DNA from: Seohaeicola sp024304985
GTDB lineage: Bacteria; Pseudomonadota; Alphaproteobacteria; Rhodobacterales; Rhodobacteraceae
DNA: 64,000 nt
Direction: 5' to 3'
Assembly (NCBI RefSeq): GCF_028802875.1
Contig: NZ_JARAMP010000013.1
Span: 62,001-126,000, forward strand
Position numbers and translations under genes: made by a program. Under the pieces are notes generated by a model, which worked only from the letters and a program-made list of their open reading frames with translations, had not been told where the DNA came from and did not search any database. Position 1 is the first letter of the stretch, and the number at the start of each line of letters is the position of its first letter. Shown here in pieces: positions 42,892-53,155 of this stretch.

Positions 42892-43767
42892 ATGAAGCGG
42901 TCCCAGAGAACGGATCGATCGGCGATTCGACGCCGAAACGCCCTTGGGCGGGCCTTCGGCATGGGGGTGATTCTTCTCTCCGGCCTGTTCTGGGGGCCGC
43001 AACTGGCGGCGCAGGAGCGGCCCGGCTTCTCGGATTTCACGTTCAAGCGCGTCAAGCCGCCTGCTCCGGGCAGCACAGCACCGCGCATCACCGTTCAGAT
43101 CGAGCCGCAGCCAGTGGCCGTGGTGCGCCCTGCCACCCCCGATGCCCCTGTGCCCGATGCAGGAGAGGCCATCGGCCGCTATAACTGGTTCTGGGAGACG
43201 ATCTCGCCCTTGCTGGAGGACAGTGGACCGGGTCGGTTGGAGCCTGCGCTGATCCACATCGCGAATGCGGGCGCAGGACAGCAGATCGCGGCACCGCGCC
43301 TGTCAGACCTGTTGGGGATCGCGCGGACGCATCGGGCCGAATTGTTGCTGAACACCGTCGGCACGCGGGTGTCGCCCGCGCTGGTGCTGGCGGTGATCGC
43401 GGTGGAATCCAGCGGGAGGGTGGATGCGGTCAGTTCGGCCGGGGCCGTCGGGCTGATGCAGCTGATTCCGGCCACGGCGGATCGGTTCGGTGTGGCGGAC
43501 AGCCTGAATGCCGGACAGAACATCAAGGGCGGGGTGGCCTATCTGGATTGGCTGCTGGCCGAGTTCGGAGGCGACCCGATCCTTGCGCTGGCCGGGTATA
43601 ATGCGGGCGAGAATGCCGTGAAGCGGCATGGCGGCGTGCCGCCCTATGCCGAAACGCGCGATTATGTCCCCAAGGTATTGGCCGCATTCGCCGTGGCGCG
43701 CAATCTTTGCAAGACGCCACCCATGTTGATCTCGGATGGCTGCGTGTTCAATCTGGGCGAGGGATGA
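42892..43767 (+). CDS. Lytic transglycosylase, SLT family
   Basis: The 291-residue protein has a twin-Arg-like basic N-terminus and hydrophobic signal (GVILLSGLFWGPQLAAQ), a linker, and a C-terminal SLT domain. The catalytic Glu172 is in VIAVESSGRVDAVSSAGAVGLMQLIP; GGVAYLDWLL and ALAGYNAGENAVKRHGGVPPYAETRDYV are standard. It cleaves peptidoglycan in the periplasm. Lying beside the pilus locus, it may open the wall for the pilus machine, but that is inference. Confidence 0.9.
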   Translation: MKRSQRTDRSAIRRRNALGRAFGMGVILLSGLFWGPQLAAQERPGFSDFTFKRVKPPAPGSTAPRITVQIEPQPVAVVRPATPDAPVPDAGEAIGRYNWFWETISPLLEDSGPGRLEPALIHIANAGAGQQIAAPRLSDLLGIARTHRAELLLNTVGTRVSPALVLAVIAVESSGRVDAVSSAGAVGLMQLIPATADRFGVADSLNAGQNIKGGVAYLDWLLAEFGGDPILALAGYNAGENAVKRHGGVPPYAETRDYVPKVLAAFAVARNLCKTPPMLISDGCVFNLGEG

Positions 43768-43805
43768 CATCTGCCCGCCTTGCGCCTGACGCATCCGTGG
43801 CGATT

Positions 43806-43829
43806 GGATATTTGCAGCAAGAAGAAACG
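43806..43829 (+). repeat. Post-stop repeat, copy E
   Basis: GGATATTT-GCA-GCAAGAAGAAA lies 39 bp after the transglycosylase stop and runs straight into a strong terminator stem at 43831. This is the only copy that directly abuts a clear intrinsic terminator. Confidence 0.75.
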
Positions 43830-43830
43830 C

Positions 43831-43861
43831 AAAAGGCCCGCAGCCATGGGGCGGGCCTTTT
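43831..43861. terminator. Bidirectional intrinsic terminator
   Basis: A perfect 11-bp stem, AAAAGGCCCGC (43831-43841) with GCGGGCCTTTT (43851-43861), has A and T tracts that serve both strands. It separates the convergent transglycosylase and scoB genes. Confidence 0.85.
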
Positions 43862-43883
43862 ATGGTCTTGATGTGGCGCGGAT

Positions 43884-44513
43884 TCAGTTGACGATTTTGG
43901 CCAAGGTTGCCGCGCGCAGTTCGGCCTCAGACACGCCATCGGCGGTCTCGACGATTTTCAGGCCACCGTCCACCACGTCCAGAACACCCAGATTCGTGAT
44001 GATGCGGTTGACTACGGCCTTGCCGGTCAGCGGCAAGGTGCATTCCGGCAGCACCTTGCTTTCGCCTGCCTTGTTGGTGTGATCCATCACGACGACCACG
44101 CGCTTGACACCCGCGACCAGATCCATCGCGCCGCCCATGCCCTTGACCAGCTTGCCGGGGATCATCCAGTTCGCCAGATCGCCGGTTTCCGACACTTCCA
44201 TCGCGCCCAGGATCGCCATGGCGATCTTGCCGCCGCGGATCATGCCAAAGGACATGGCGCTGTCGAAGAAGGCCGTCTGCGGCAGTTCGGTGATGGTCTG
44301 CTTGCCCGCGTTGATCAGGTCCGCATCCTCTTCGCCCTCAAAGGGGAAGGGACCCATGCCCAGCATGCCGTTTTCTGATTGCAGGGTCACTTCGACGCCT
44401 TCGGGAATGTAGTTGCTGACCAGCGTCGGAATCCCGATGCCAAGGTTCACATACCAGCCGTCCTGCAGTTCCTGTGCCGCGCGCGCGGCCATCTGGTTGC
44501 GGTCCCAAGGCAT
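43884..44513 (-). CDS. scoB: 3-oxoacid CoA-transferase subunit B
   Basis: With ScoA this transfers CoA between succinyl-CoA and acetoacetate, allowing use of ketone bodies or polyhydroxybutyrate products. The 209-residue protein has DGWYVNLGIGIPTLVSNYIP and the catalytic Glu in QSENGMLGMGP, then KGMGGAMDLVAGVKRVVVVMDH. The ATG overlaps the scoA stop by one base. A longer in-frame reading exists but would be antisense nonsense inside scoA. Confidence 0.94.
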   Translation of the reverse strand: MPWDRNQMAARAAQELQDGWYVNLGIGIPTLVSNYIPEGVEVTLQSENGMLGMGPFPFEGEEDADLINAGKQTITELPQTAFFDSAMSFGMIRGGKIAMAILGAMEVSETGDLANWMIPGKLVKGMGGAMDLVAGVKRVVVVMDHTNKAGESKVLPECTLPLTGKAVVNRIITNLGVLDVVDGGLKIVETADGVSEAELRAATLAKIVN

Positions 44514-45217
44514 TATGCGGTCTCCCTTTTGCGAACCGTGCGCTGTTCGATGCGTTTCTCGTGCTGCCCCTGAATGATGCGATGCACATAGATGCCGGGC
44601 AGGTGGATGTGATCCGGGTCGATGCTGCCGGTGGGCACGATCTCTTCGACCTCGACCACGCAGACCTTGCCGCACATGGCGGCGGGCGGGTTGAAGTTGC
44701 GCGCGGTCTTGCGGAACACCAGATTGCCGGTCGCATCGGCCTTCCACGCCTTGACGATGGCCAGATCGGCGAAGATTCCGCGTTCCAGCACATAGGTCTC
44801 GCCGTCGAAATCCTTCAGTTCCTTGCCCTCGGCAATCACGGTGCCCACGCCGGTCTTGGTGTAGAAACCGGGAATACCCGCACCACCGGCGCGCATACGC
44901 TCGGCCAGAGTGCCCTGCGGGTTGAACTCCAGCTCCAGCTCGCCCGACAGATACTGGCGCATGAATTCCGCGTTCTCGCCCACATAGGAGGACAGCATCT
45001 TCTTGATCTGGCGGCTTTCCAGCAGCAGACCCAGACCGAACCCATCCACGCCCGCATTGTTCGAGGCCACGGTCAGGTTCTTGACGCCATTGTCGCGGAT
45101 CGCAGCGATCAGCAGTTCGGGGATGCCGCACAGGCCAAAGCCGCCCGCCGCGATGAACATGCCGTCGAACAGCAGCCCATCCAGCGCCTCGGCAGCCGAG
45201 TTGTAGACTTTCTTCAT
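44513..45217 (-). CDS. scoA: 3-oxoacid CoA-transferase subunit A
   Basis: The 234-residue subunit has GMFIAAGGFGLCGIPELLI, NNAGVDGFGLGLLLESRQIKKMLSSYVGEN and GGAGIPGFYTKTGVGTVIAEGKE, the CoA-transferase family I alpha signature. GGAGAGA precedes the start. It forms a tight operon with scoB and lies 99 bp after topA. Confidence 0.94.
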   Translation of the reverse strand: MKKVYNSAAEALDGLLFDGMFIAAGGFGLCGIPELLIAAIRDNGVKNLTVASNNAGVDGFGLGLLLESRQIKKMLSSYVGENAEFMRQYLSGELELEFNPQGTLAERMRAGGAGIPGFYTKTGVGTVIAEGKELKDFDGETYVLERGIFADLAIVKAWKADATGNLVFRKTARNFNPPAAMCGKVCVVEVEEIVPTGSIDPDHIHLPGIYVHRIIQGQHEKRIEQRTVRKRETA

Positions 45218-45316
45218 GGATCTCTCCTCGCGTCCTCGTTGCGGCCTTGTTTGCCGCTGGTGATGGCAAGAGTCAATCAATTGCCGCGCCGCAGAGGGCC
45301 CCGGACCGGCGCCGGA

Positions 45317-47929
45317 TCAGGTGCCTGTTTTCTTGGCGGGGGCCTTCTTCGCTGCTGTCTTGGCAGGCGCTTTCTTGGTGGCCGGTTTCTTCGCAGCGGC
45401 AGATTTCGCCGCAGGTTTAGCCTTGGCCGCCGGCTTTTTGGCAGCAGCCTTCTTGCCGCCGGATTTCGCGGCTTTCTCCGCGATGATCGCCACGGCCTCA
45501 TCCATGGTCAGCGCAGCGGGATCCGTGTCCTTGGGCAGGGTCGCGTTGATCTTGGCCCATTTGATATAGGGGCCATAACGACCGTCCAGAACCTGCACCG
45601 GACCGCCCTCGGTCGGGTGCTCACCCAGTTCGGCCAGCGGTTTGGCGGCGGTGCGGCCGGCCCCCGGCGTGCGTGATGCCTTGGCGGCCAGTTCCTCGAC
45701 CGCGCGGTTCATGCCGATGGTGAAGACGTCATCCACCTCCTTGATATTGGCATAGACCGCGCCGTGCTTGATATAGGGTCCGTAGCGGCCAATCCCGGCC
45801 TCGACCATCACGCCGTCTTCGGGATGCGGCCCGATCTCGCGCGGCAGGTTCAGCAGCATCAATGCCTTGTCGAGGTCCATGTCATCCGGAGACCAGCCCT
45901 TGGGCAGGCTGGCGCGGGGCGGTTTCTTGTTTTCGGGCGTGGCCTCGCCGCGCTGGACGTATGGGCCGAAGCGACCCGAGCGCAGGCTGATCTCGTCGCC
46001 CTGATCCACGCCCAGAATACGGTCGCCCTGCGCCTCGGCATCGCCGTTCAAGGGGCGTGTATAGCGGCATTCGGGATAGTTGCCGCAGCCGACAAACCCC
46101 CCGGTCTTGGAGGTTTTCAGATGCAGTTGCCCCGTCCCGCAGAGCGGGCAGCTGCGCGGGTCCGAGCCATCGGCGCGCGGCGGATAAAGCTGCGGTGCCA
46201 GTGCCTCGTCCAGCACATCCAGCACTTCGGTGATGCGCAACTCGGATGTCTCGGCAATGGCGGCTGAAAAATCGCGCCAGAACCGGGCCAGCACATCCTT
46301 GTAGTCCATGTCGCCGGCGCTGACTTCGTCAAGCTGGTTTTCCAGATCGGCAGTAAAGTCGTATTCCACATATTTGCGGAAGAAGTTCATCAGGAAGACG
46401 GTGACGATCCGCCCCTTATCCTCGGGGAACAGGCGGTTCTTGTCCTTGCGCACATAGTCGCGGTCCTGAATCGTGGTGATCACGCTGGCATAGGTCGAGG
46501 GGCGGCCGATGCCCAGTTCTTCCATCCGCTTGACCAGAGTCGCCTCGGTATAGCGCGGCGGGGGTTGCGTGAAATGCTGCTCGGGCGTGATCTCGCGCTT
46601 GTCGACCTTTTCGCCCTGCATGATCTGGGGAAGGCGGCGCTCGTCCTCATCGGCGACATCGTCGCGGCCTTCCTCATAAACCTTCAGAAATCCGTCAAAC
46701 AGCACCACCTGACCCGTGGCGCGCAGTTCCACCTGACCATCGCGGCTGCCGATATCGACCGTCGTGCGCTCGAACCGGGCGGCCTCCATCTGGCAGGCGA
46801 TCGTGCGCTTCCAGATCAGATCGTAAAGCTTGCGCTGATCGGCATCCGAGATCCGCAGGCTTTCGGCATCGCGCGACATCTCGGTCGGGCGGATGCATTC
46901 ATGCGCCTCCTGCGCGTTCTTGGCCTTGTTCTTGTACATGCGCGGGCTGGCCGGGACATATTCGGCACCGTAGCGGTCCTTGATCGCGTCGCGCGCGGCC
47001 ATGACCGCTTCGGGCGCCATGTCGATCCCGTCGGTCCGCATATAGGTGATGTGTCCCGCCTCATAGAGACGCTGCGCCGCGTTCATGCATTGCCGCGCGC
47101 CCATGCCGTATTTTCGGCTGGCCTCCTGTTGCAGGGTCGAGGTCATGAACGGGGCCGCAGGATTCCGGCTGGCCGGTTTCGCCTCGACGGATATGACGGT
47201 CAGATCGCGCGAGGTGACGGCCTGCACGGCCATTTCGGCCTGCGTCGCGTTCTCAAGATCGTAGCGGTCCAGCTTCTTGCCCGCCAGTTGCGTCAGACGT
47301 GCCTCGAACTCCTGACCGCGCGGGGTGACGAGACGGGCCGTAACCGACCAGTATTCGCGGGCGCGGAACGCCTCGATCTCCATCTCACGCTCGACGATCA
47401 GCCGCAGGCAGACCGATTGCACGCGGCCCGCGCTGCGCGATCCGGGCAGCTTGCGCCACAGTACGGGCGACAGGTTGAATCCCACCAGATAGTCCAGCGC
47501 GCGGCGGGCCAGATAAGCCTCGACCAGCGGGGCATCGACTTGCCGGGGGTGTTTCATCGCTTCGGTCACGGCGGCTTTGGTGATGGCGTTGAAGACCACG
47601 CGGCTGACCGGCGTGTCCTTCTTGATGGCCTTGCGCTGGCGCAGGGTCTCCTCAAGATGCCAGCTGATCGCCTCACCCTCGCGGTCGGGGTCGGTCGCAA
47701 GGATCAAGGCGTTGTCCTTGGCCAGCGCGTCGGCGATGGCTTTCACATGCTTGCGGCTGTCGACGCCGACCTCCCATGTCATGTCAAAGCCGTTGTCGGT
47801 ATCGACGGACCCATCCTTGGCGGGCAGATCGCGCACATGTCCATAAGAGGCCAGAACCGTGTAATCGGAGCCCAGATACTTGTTGATTGTCTTGGCCTTG
47901 GCCGGGGATTCCACAACAACAACGGGCAT
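45317..47929 (-). CDS. topA: DNA topoisomerase I
   Basis: This type IA enzyme relaxes negative supercoils. The 870-residue protein has the TOPRIM domain (VVVVESPAKAKTINKYLG, ATDPDREGEAISWHL), the active-site Tyr in ITYMRTDG, and IGRPSTYASVITTIQ. A Cys-rich zinc-finger block (CPLCGTGQLHLKTSKTGGFVGCGNYPECRY) and toprim-C repeats follow (RYGPYIKHG, RYGPYIKWA). The last 55 or so residues are a Lys/Ala-rich basic tail (PAAKAKPAAK and similar), probably for DNA binding. The start at 47929 matches the family. Confidence 0.96.
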   Translation of the reverse strand: MPVVVVESPAKAKTINKYLGSDYTVLASYGHVRDLPAKDGSVDTDNGFDMTWEVGVDSRKHVKAIADALAKDNALILATDPDREGEAISWHLEETLRQRKAIKKDTPVSRVVFNAITKAAVTEAMKHPRQVDAPLVEAYLARRALDYLVGFNLSPVLWRKLPGSRSAGRVQSVCLRLIVEREMEIEAFRAREYWSVTARLVTPRGQEFEARLTQLAGKKLDRYDLENATQAEMAVQAVTSRDLTVISVEAKPASRNPAAPFMTSTLQQEASRKYGMGARQCMNAAQRLYEAGHITYMRTDGIDMAPEAVMAARDAIKDRYGAEYVPASPRMYKNKAKNAQEAHECIRPTEMSRDAESLRISDADQRKLYDLIWKRTIACQMEAARFERTTVDIGSRDGQVELRATGQVVLFDGFLKVYEEGRDDVADEDERRLPQIMQGEKVDKREITPEQHFTQPPPRYTEATLVKRMEELGIGRPSTYASVITTIQDRDYVRKDKNRLFPEDKGRIVTVFLMNFFRKYVEYDFTADLENQLDEVSAGDMDYKDVLARFWRDFSAAIAETSELRITEVLDVLDEALAPQLYPPRADGSDPRSCPLCGTGQLHLKTSKTGGFVGCGNYPECRYTRPLNGDAEAQGDRILGVDQGDEISLRSGRFGPYVQRGEATPENKKPPRASLPKGWSPDDMDLDKALMLLNLPREIGPHPEDGVMVEAGIGRYGPYIKHGAVYANIKEVDDVFTIGMNRAVEELAAKASRTPGAGRTAAKPLAELGEHPTEGGPVQVLDGRYGPYIKWAKINATLPKDTDPAALTMDEAVAIIAEKAAKSGGKKAAAKKPAAKAKPAAKSAAAKKPATKKAPAKTAAKKAPAKKTGT

Positions 47930-48170
47930 CAGACTTCCTTTCGACTCGCTCACGGGCCGCGTCCGGACGGATGCCGGGTGACCATGGCGGCGGACCATGT
48001 GGGGTGAAAGGGGGCTTTGTCAATGCGGCGGCGCGGGCAGGGCCCACGGTCTGCGGGTCAAGCAGGCCAGTTCCGGCAGCAGGTTTGCACGCAAGGCTCA
48101 GGGTGGTGTGCCGGGGCTTCGGCGATGCGGCACCGTGACGCCAAGGGGCAGGTTTGGCCGAGCTTTGCCG

Positions 48171-49328
48171 CTATTGGACGCGCGACAGTAGCCCGCCGGG
48201 CTGGCGCTGGATGCGCCCTTCCAGTTCCAGCGTGACAAGCGCCGGGGCGACCTGATGGGCGGGACTTTCCAGATCGCGGATCAGCTGATCCTCTGCCAGT
48301 GGCGAGGAGCCAAGACGGTCAAGGATCAGGCCATGCAGGGCCGATGTTTCGCGCAGCGAACGGCTGTCGGTCGGCTTTGCCGAGGGCAGGCTGTCCGCAG
48401 GGGCCACGGTGTCGCGGGCGATGCGGACAGGGGCGGGCGGTGTCAGCCCTTCGATCACGTCAGCGGCTTGGCGCACCAGCCGGGCCCCGTCGCGGATCAG
48501 CATGTTGCAGCCCGACGAGCGCGCATCAAAGGGATGCCCCGGCACCGCCATCACGTCGCGCCCCTGATCCAGCGCGCAGCGAGCGGTGATCAGGCTGCCT
48601 GATTTTGTCGCCGCCTCGATCACCAGCACGGCCTGTGCCAGCCCCGAGATGATCCGGTTGCGACGCGGGAAATGGCGGGCCTGCGGGACAAGGCCCATTG
48701 GTTGTTCTGATATCCGCAGGCCGCGCTCTGCGATGTCATGGGCCAGGGCCGCGTTTTCCGCCGGGTAGAGCACATCGACGCCCCCTGCCAGCACGGCCAG
48801 CGTGCCGGTATCCAGCGTGGCGGCATGGGCAGCCGTGTCGATCCCGCGGGCCAGTCCCGACACGATGACGAACCCTGCCTCGCCCAGATCGCGCGCCAGC
48901 GCGCGCGCCATGCGTGTGCCCAGCGACGAGGCATTGCGTGCACCGACCAGCGCCACCATCGGCCGCGAGAGGATGGTGGGATCGCCGATGACCCACAGGA
49001 TCGGTGGCGCATCCGCGATGTCCTGCAAGGGCAAAGGATAGTCCGCCTCGCCCACGCAGATCATCCTTGCCCCGGCAGCCTGCGCGGCCCTCAGTTCGGC
49101 CAGTGCGACTCCGGCGGAGCAGGGGGAATAGTCTTCGACACCTGCGGCACGGGCCACATCGGGCAAAGCCTCCAGCGCGGCGGCGGCATTGCCGTGTTCA
49201 GCCATCAGCCGATGGAACGTAGCCGGCCCGACACGCGACGAGCGCAAGAGACGAAGCCATGACACCCGGTCCTCTTCCGTGGTGGGTGGGAGTGGGGGGT
49301 GAGTGGAAGAATGGGGTTCCCAGGTCAT
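48171..49328 (-). CDS. dprA: DNA-processing protein DprA
   Basis: DprA protects incoming single-stranded DNA and loads RecA during transformation. The 385-residue protein has an N-terminal helical SAM-like region, a Rossmann core with VALVGARNASSLG, VSGLARGIDTAAH, and SGSLITARCALDQGRDVMAVPG, and a C-terminal winged helix (about 320-385). It follows the tldD terminator and is 241 bp ahead of topA on the same strand; I see nothing notable in that gap. Confidence 0.93.
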   Translation of the reverse strand: MTWEPHSSTHPPLPPTTEEDRVSWLRLLRSSRVGPATFHRLMAEHGNAAAALEALPDVARAAGVEDYSPCSAGVALAELRAAQAAGARMICVGEADYPLPLQDIADAPPILWVIGDPTILSRPMVALVGARNASSLGTRMARALARDLGEAGFVIVSGLARGIDTAAHAATLDTGTLAVLAGGVDVLYPAENAALAHDIAERGLRISEQPMGLVPQARHFPRRNRIISGLAQAVLVIEAATKSGSLITARCALDQGRDVMAVPGHPFDARSSGCNMLIRDGARLVRQAADVIEGLTPPAPVRIARDTVAPADSLPSAKPTDSRSLRETSALHGLILDRLGSSPLAEDQLIRDLESPAHQVAPALVTLELEGRIQRQPGGLLSRVQ

Positions 49329-49391
49329 CACAACTCCGTCTGCTTGCAGAATCAGGTGTAGCCCATGGGTGGTTAACTCCCGGTAAACCGC

Positions 49392-49423
49392 AAAAAGGAA
49401 ACGGCCCACCCTTGGGCAGGCCG
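49392..49423 (-). terminator. Intrinsic terminator after tldD
   Basis: On the minus strand CGGCCTGCCC pairs with GGGTGGGCCG (49423-49402, two G-U pairs, very short loop), followed by TTTCCTTTTT. It lies about 40 bp beyond the tldD stop and should separate tldD from dprA. Confidence 0.7.
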
Positions 49424-49461
49424 TGCTGGATGCGTATTCGGGGAAAGAGGAAAAAGCAGGG

Positions 49462-50883
<1,422 letters not shown>

Positions 50884-50916
50884 TGGGGGCTTTCTGGTCT
50901 TTCGCAGCGCGCGCGG

Positions 50917-50930
50917 TTGATCTAAATCAA
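50917..50930 (+). promoter_or_regulatory. Perfect Fnr/FnrL-type box between tldD and ctaC
   Basis: TTGAT-CTAA-ATCAA matches the consensus exactly. For ctaC, a -10-like CATTAT (50956-50961) would place the box at about -44 and leave a leader of about 110 bases. For tldD, the box is 34 bp from the start codon, a position more suited to repression. Which gene is controlled cannot be settled here. Confidence 0.7.
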
Positions 50931-51075
50931 ATTCGCGTCTGTTTGCCGCAAGGGTCATTATTGTTTTGTCTGTCAGAATATGGTTTCACGCGACGACAAA
51001 ACAACGGGATTCTATGGCATACACCGCAGAAGACCGATGACGACCCAGAAATACCGCAACCGATCAGGGTGACCC

Positions 51076-51924
51076 ATGCGACAACTTACAAGCCTGCTGG
51101 CGCTTTTCCCCGCCTTTCTTGCCGTTCCCGCCAGCGCGCAGGAGGCCTTGCAGATCATCGGCGCGCCGAAACCGGGTGGCATCGGCTTCCAGCCGGCAGC
51201 AACCGAACTGGCCCGCGACCTGCAATGGCTGGACGGCATGGTGCTGGTGATCATCACCGCGATCACGCTCTTTGTCTGCGCCCTGCTGGCCATCGTGATC
51301 ATGCGCTACAACCGCAAGGCCAACCCGGTGCCCGGCACCTTCACCCATAACTCGCCCATCGAGGTTGCCTGGACCGTGGTGCCGATCGTGATTCTGATCT
51401 TCATCGGTGCCTTCTCGCTGCCGATCCTGTTCAAGCAGCAGGAGATCCCTGTCGGCGACATCAATATCAAGGTGACCGGCTATCAGTGGTACTGGGGCTA
51501 TGAATACACCGACCACGAGTTCGGCTTTGAAAGCTTCATGCTGAGCCGCGACCAGCTTGAAGAATATGGCTACAGCCAGGATGAATACCTGCTGGCCACC
51601 GATACCGCCGTCGTCGTGCCCGTGGGCAAGACCGTGGTGATGCAGGTGACGGCCGCTGACGTGATCCACAGCTGGACGATCCCCGCCTTCGGCGTGAAGC
51701 AGGACGGCATCCCTGGTCGTCTGGCACAGCTCTGGTTCTCGGCCGAGAAGGAAGGCGTCTATTTCGGGCAGTGTTCGGAACTGTGCGGCAAGGACCATGC
51801 CTATATGCCGATCACCGTGAAAGTGGTCAGCGAAGAGGCTTATGAGGCCTGGCTTGACGGCGCGATCGAGGAATATGGCGGCACCCCGCGCGAGGTTCAG
51901 GTTTCGCAACTGGCGGCCGAGTGA
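51076..51924 (+). CDS. ctaC: Cytochrome c oxidase subunit II
   Basis: This subunit accepts electrons from cytochrome c through its CuA centre and passes them to subunit I. The 282-residue protein has a signal peptide (MRQLTSLLALFPAFLAVPASAQ), two helices (about 50-125), then the CuA cupredoxin domain. Ligands are seen: His198 in HSWTIPAFGVKQDG, Cys233 and Cys237 in CSELCGKDH, His241 and Met244. YQWYWGYEY is the aromatic electron-entry region. Subunit I (ctaD) is not in the window. Confidence 0.96.
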   Translation: MRQLTSLLALFPAFLAVPASAQEALQIIGAPKPGGIGFQPAATELARDLQWLDGMVLVIITAITLFVCALLAIVIMRYNRKANPVPGTFTHNSPIEVAWTVVPIVILIFIGAFSLPILFKQQEIPVGDINIKVTGYQWYWGYEYTDHEFGFESFMLSRDQLEEYGYSQDEYLLATDTAVVVPVGKTVVMQVTAADVIHSWTIPAFGVKQDGIPGRLAQLWFSAEKEGVYFGQCSELCGKDHAYMPITVKVVSEEAYEAWLDGAIEEYGGTPREVQVSQLAAE

Positions 51925-51935
51925 CGCAGACCCGA

Positions 51936-51985
51936 AGGGCGGGATATTCCCGCCCTCAGGACCGCAAGGGGCCATATGGCTCCTT
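51936..51985 (+). terminator. Two tandem hairpins between ctaC and ctaB
   Basis: AGGGCGGGA-TAT-TCCCGCCCT (51936-51956) is a perfect 9-bp stem. AAGGGGCC-ATAT-GGCTCCTT (51966-51985) follows, with one G-U pair. Neither has a T-tract. They probably stabilise ctaC mRNA or partly reduce transcription of the assembly genes. Confidence 0.5.
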
Positions 51986-52015
51986 TGCCAGAGTTGACCC
52001 GAAACGGGAAAAGAC

Positions 52016-52957
52016 ATGACCGACGCAAGCATCAACACCCACACTCTCGAGACTGAGGCCAGCTTCGGCGACTATGTCGCGCTGCTGAAGCCGCGGGTGA
52101 TGTCGCTTGTCGTGTTCACCGCACTCGTTGGCCTGTTGGCCGCTCCGGTCGGTGTGCATCCAATGATCGGTTTTGCCTCGATCCTGTTCATCGCGGTGGG
52201 GGCAGGGGCCTCGGGCGCGTTGAACATGTGGTGGGATGCCGATATCGACGCGGTGATGAAGCGCACCGCCAAGCGGCCCGTGCCTGCGGGCAAGGTCGCC
52301 CCCGGTGAGGCGCTGGCCGTCGGCGTGGCCCTGTCCGGCTTTGCCGTGGTGATGCTGGCGCTGGCCTCCAACCTGGTGGCCGCCGGCTTGCTGGCCTTCA
52401 CGATCCTCTTCTATGCCGTCGTCTACACGATGTGGCTGAAGCGCTGGACCCCGCAGAACATCGTCATCGGCGGTGCGGCGGGGGCTTTCCCCCCGATGAT
52501 CGGCTGGGCGGTGGCGACCGGCGGGATCGGCCTTGAATCCGTGCTGATGTTCCTCTTGATCTTCATGTGGACCCCGCCGCATTTCTGGGCGCTGGCGCTT
52601 TTCATGAACGCGGATTACGAAAAGGCGGGCGTGCCGATGCTGACGGTCACCCATGGCCGCCGCGTGACCCGCAACCATATCCTCGCCTATACTGTCCTGC
52701 TGGCGCCGCTTGCCGTGGGCACGGCGTTCACCTCCATCGGTGGCCCGGTCTATCTGGCGGTGTCGCTGGTGCTGAACGGACTGTTCCTGCTGGGCGCATG
52801 GCGCATCTGGCGGCGTGACGAGGACGTGTCGCAGGCCGACAAGTACAAGGTCGAGAAGTCTTTCTTCGGTCTGTCGCTGCTGTATCTCTTCCTGCATTTC
52901 GGCGCGATCCTGCTGGAAGCCGCGCTGCGTCCCTATGGCCTGGGAGGCTGGGGATGA
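52016..52957 (+). CDS. ctaB: Protohaem IX farnesyltransferase (haem O synthase)
   Basis: This converts haem B to haem O by adding a farnesyl group, needed for haem A of the oxidase. The 313-residue UbiA-family membrane protein has about nine helices, the first Asp-rich site NMWWDADIDAVMKRTAKRPVP and the later YTMWLKRWTPQNIVIGGAAGAFPPMIGW. The ATG follows a GGGAAAAG ribosome site. It overlaps the next small gene by 4 bp. Confidence 0.96.
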   Translation: MTDASINTHTLETEASFGDYVALLKPRVMSLVVFTALVGLLAAPVGVHPMIGFASILFIAVGAGASGALNMWWDADIDAVMKRTAKRPVPAGKVAPGEALAVGVALSGFAVVMLALASNLVAAGLLAFTILFYAVVYTMWLKRWTPQNIVIGGAAGAFPPMIGWAVATGGIGLESVLMFLLIFMWTPPHFWALALFMNADYEKAGVPMLTVTHGRRVTRNHILAYTVLLAPLAVGTAFTSIGGPVYLAVSLVLNGLFLLGAWRIWRRDEDVSQADKYKVEKSFFGLSLLYLFLHFGAILLEAALRPYGLGGWG

Positions 52958-53154
52958 GCTTTCGCGCCACCCATGAGTTGCATCGCCGCCGCGCCGGACG
53001 AAACATCGGTCTGGCACTGGTTCTGCTGGCCTTCATTGCCATCGTTTTCGGCCTGACCGTGGTCAAGGTGACCAGCGGCGATCCGATGCAGGCCTTTGAT
53101 CATGTGTCACGCCCGGAAATGGCGACCGGCGGCACTGCGGTTCAAGGAGACTGA
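52954..53154 (+). CDS. Small cytochrome oxidase-operon membrane protein (CoxF-like)
   Basis: The 66-residue protein has an Arg/His-rich N-terminus (ATHELHRRRAGRN) and one helix (IGLALVLLAFIAIVFGLTVVKV). Small single-helix proteins occupy this place between ctaB and ctaG in other Rhodobacterales and are thought to help assembly. It starts in the ctaB stop (ATGA) and ends one base before ctaG. Confidence 0.75.
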   Translation: MSFRATHELHRRRAGRNIGLALVLLAFIAIVFGLTVVKVTSGDPMQAFDHVSRPEMATGGTAVQGD

Positions 53155-53155
53155 C

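Noticed and set aside
43884..45269. Apparent fusion in which the scoB frame extends upstream through scoA
   Set aside because: The extra N-terminal part is out of frame with scoA and senseless; scoB has its own start at 44513 coupled to the scoA stop.
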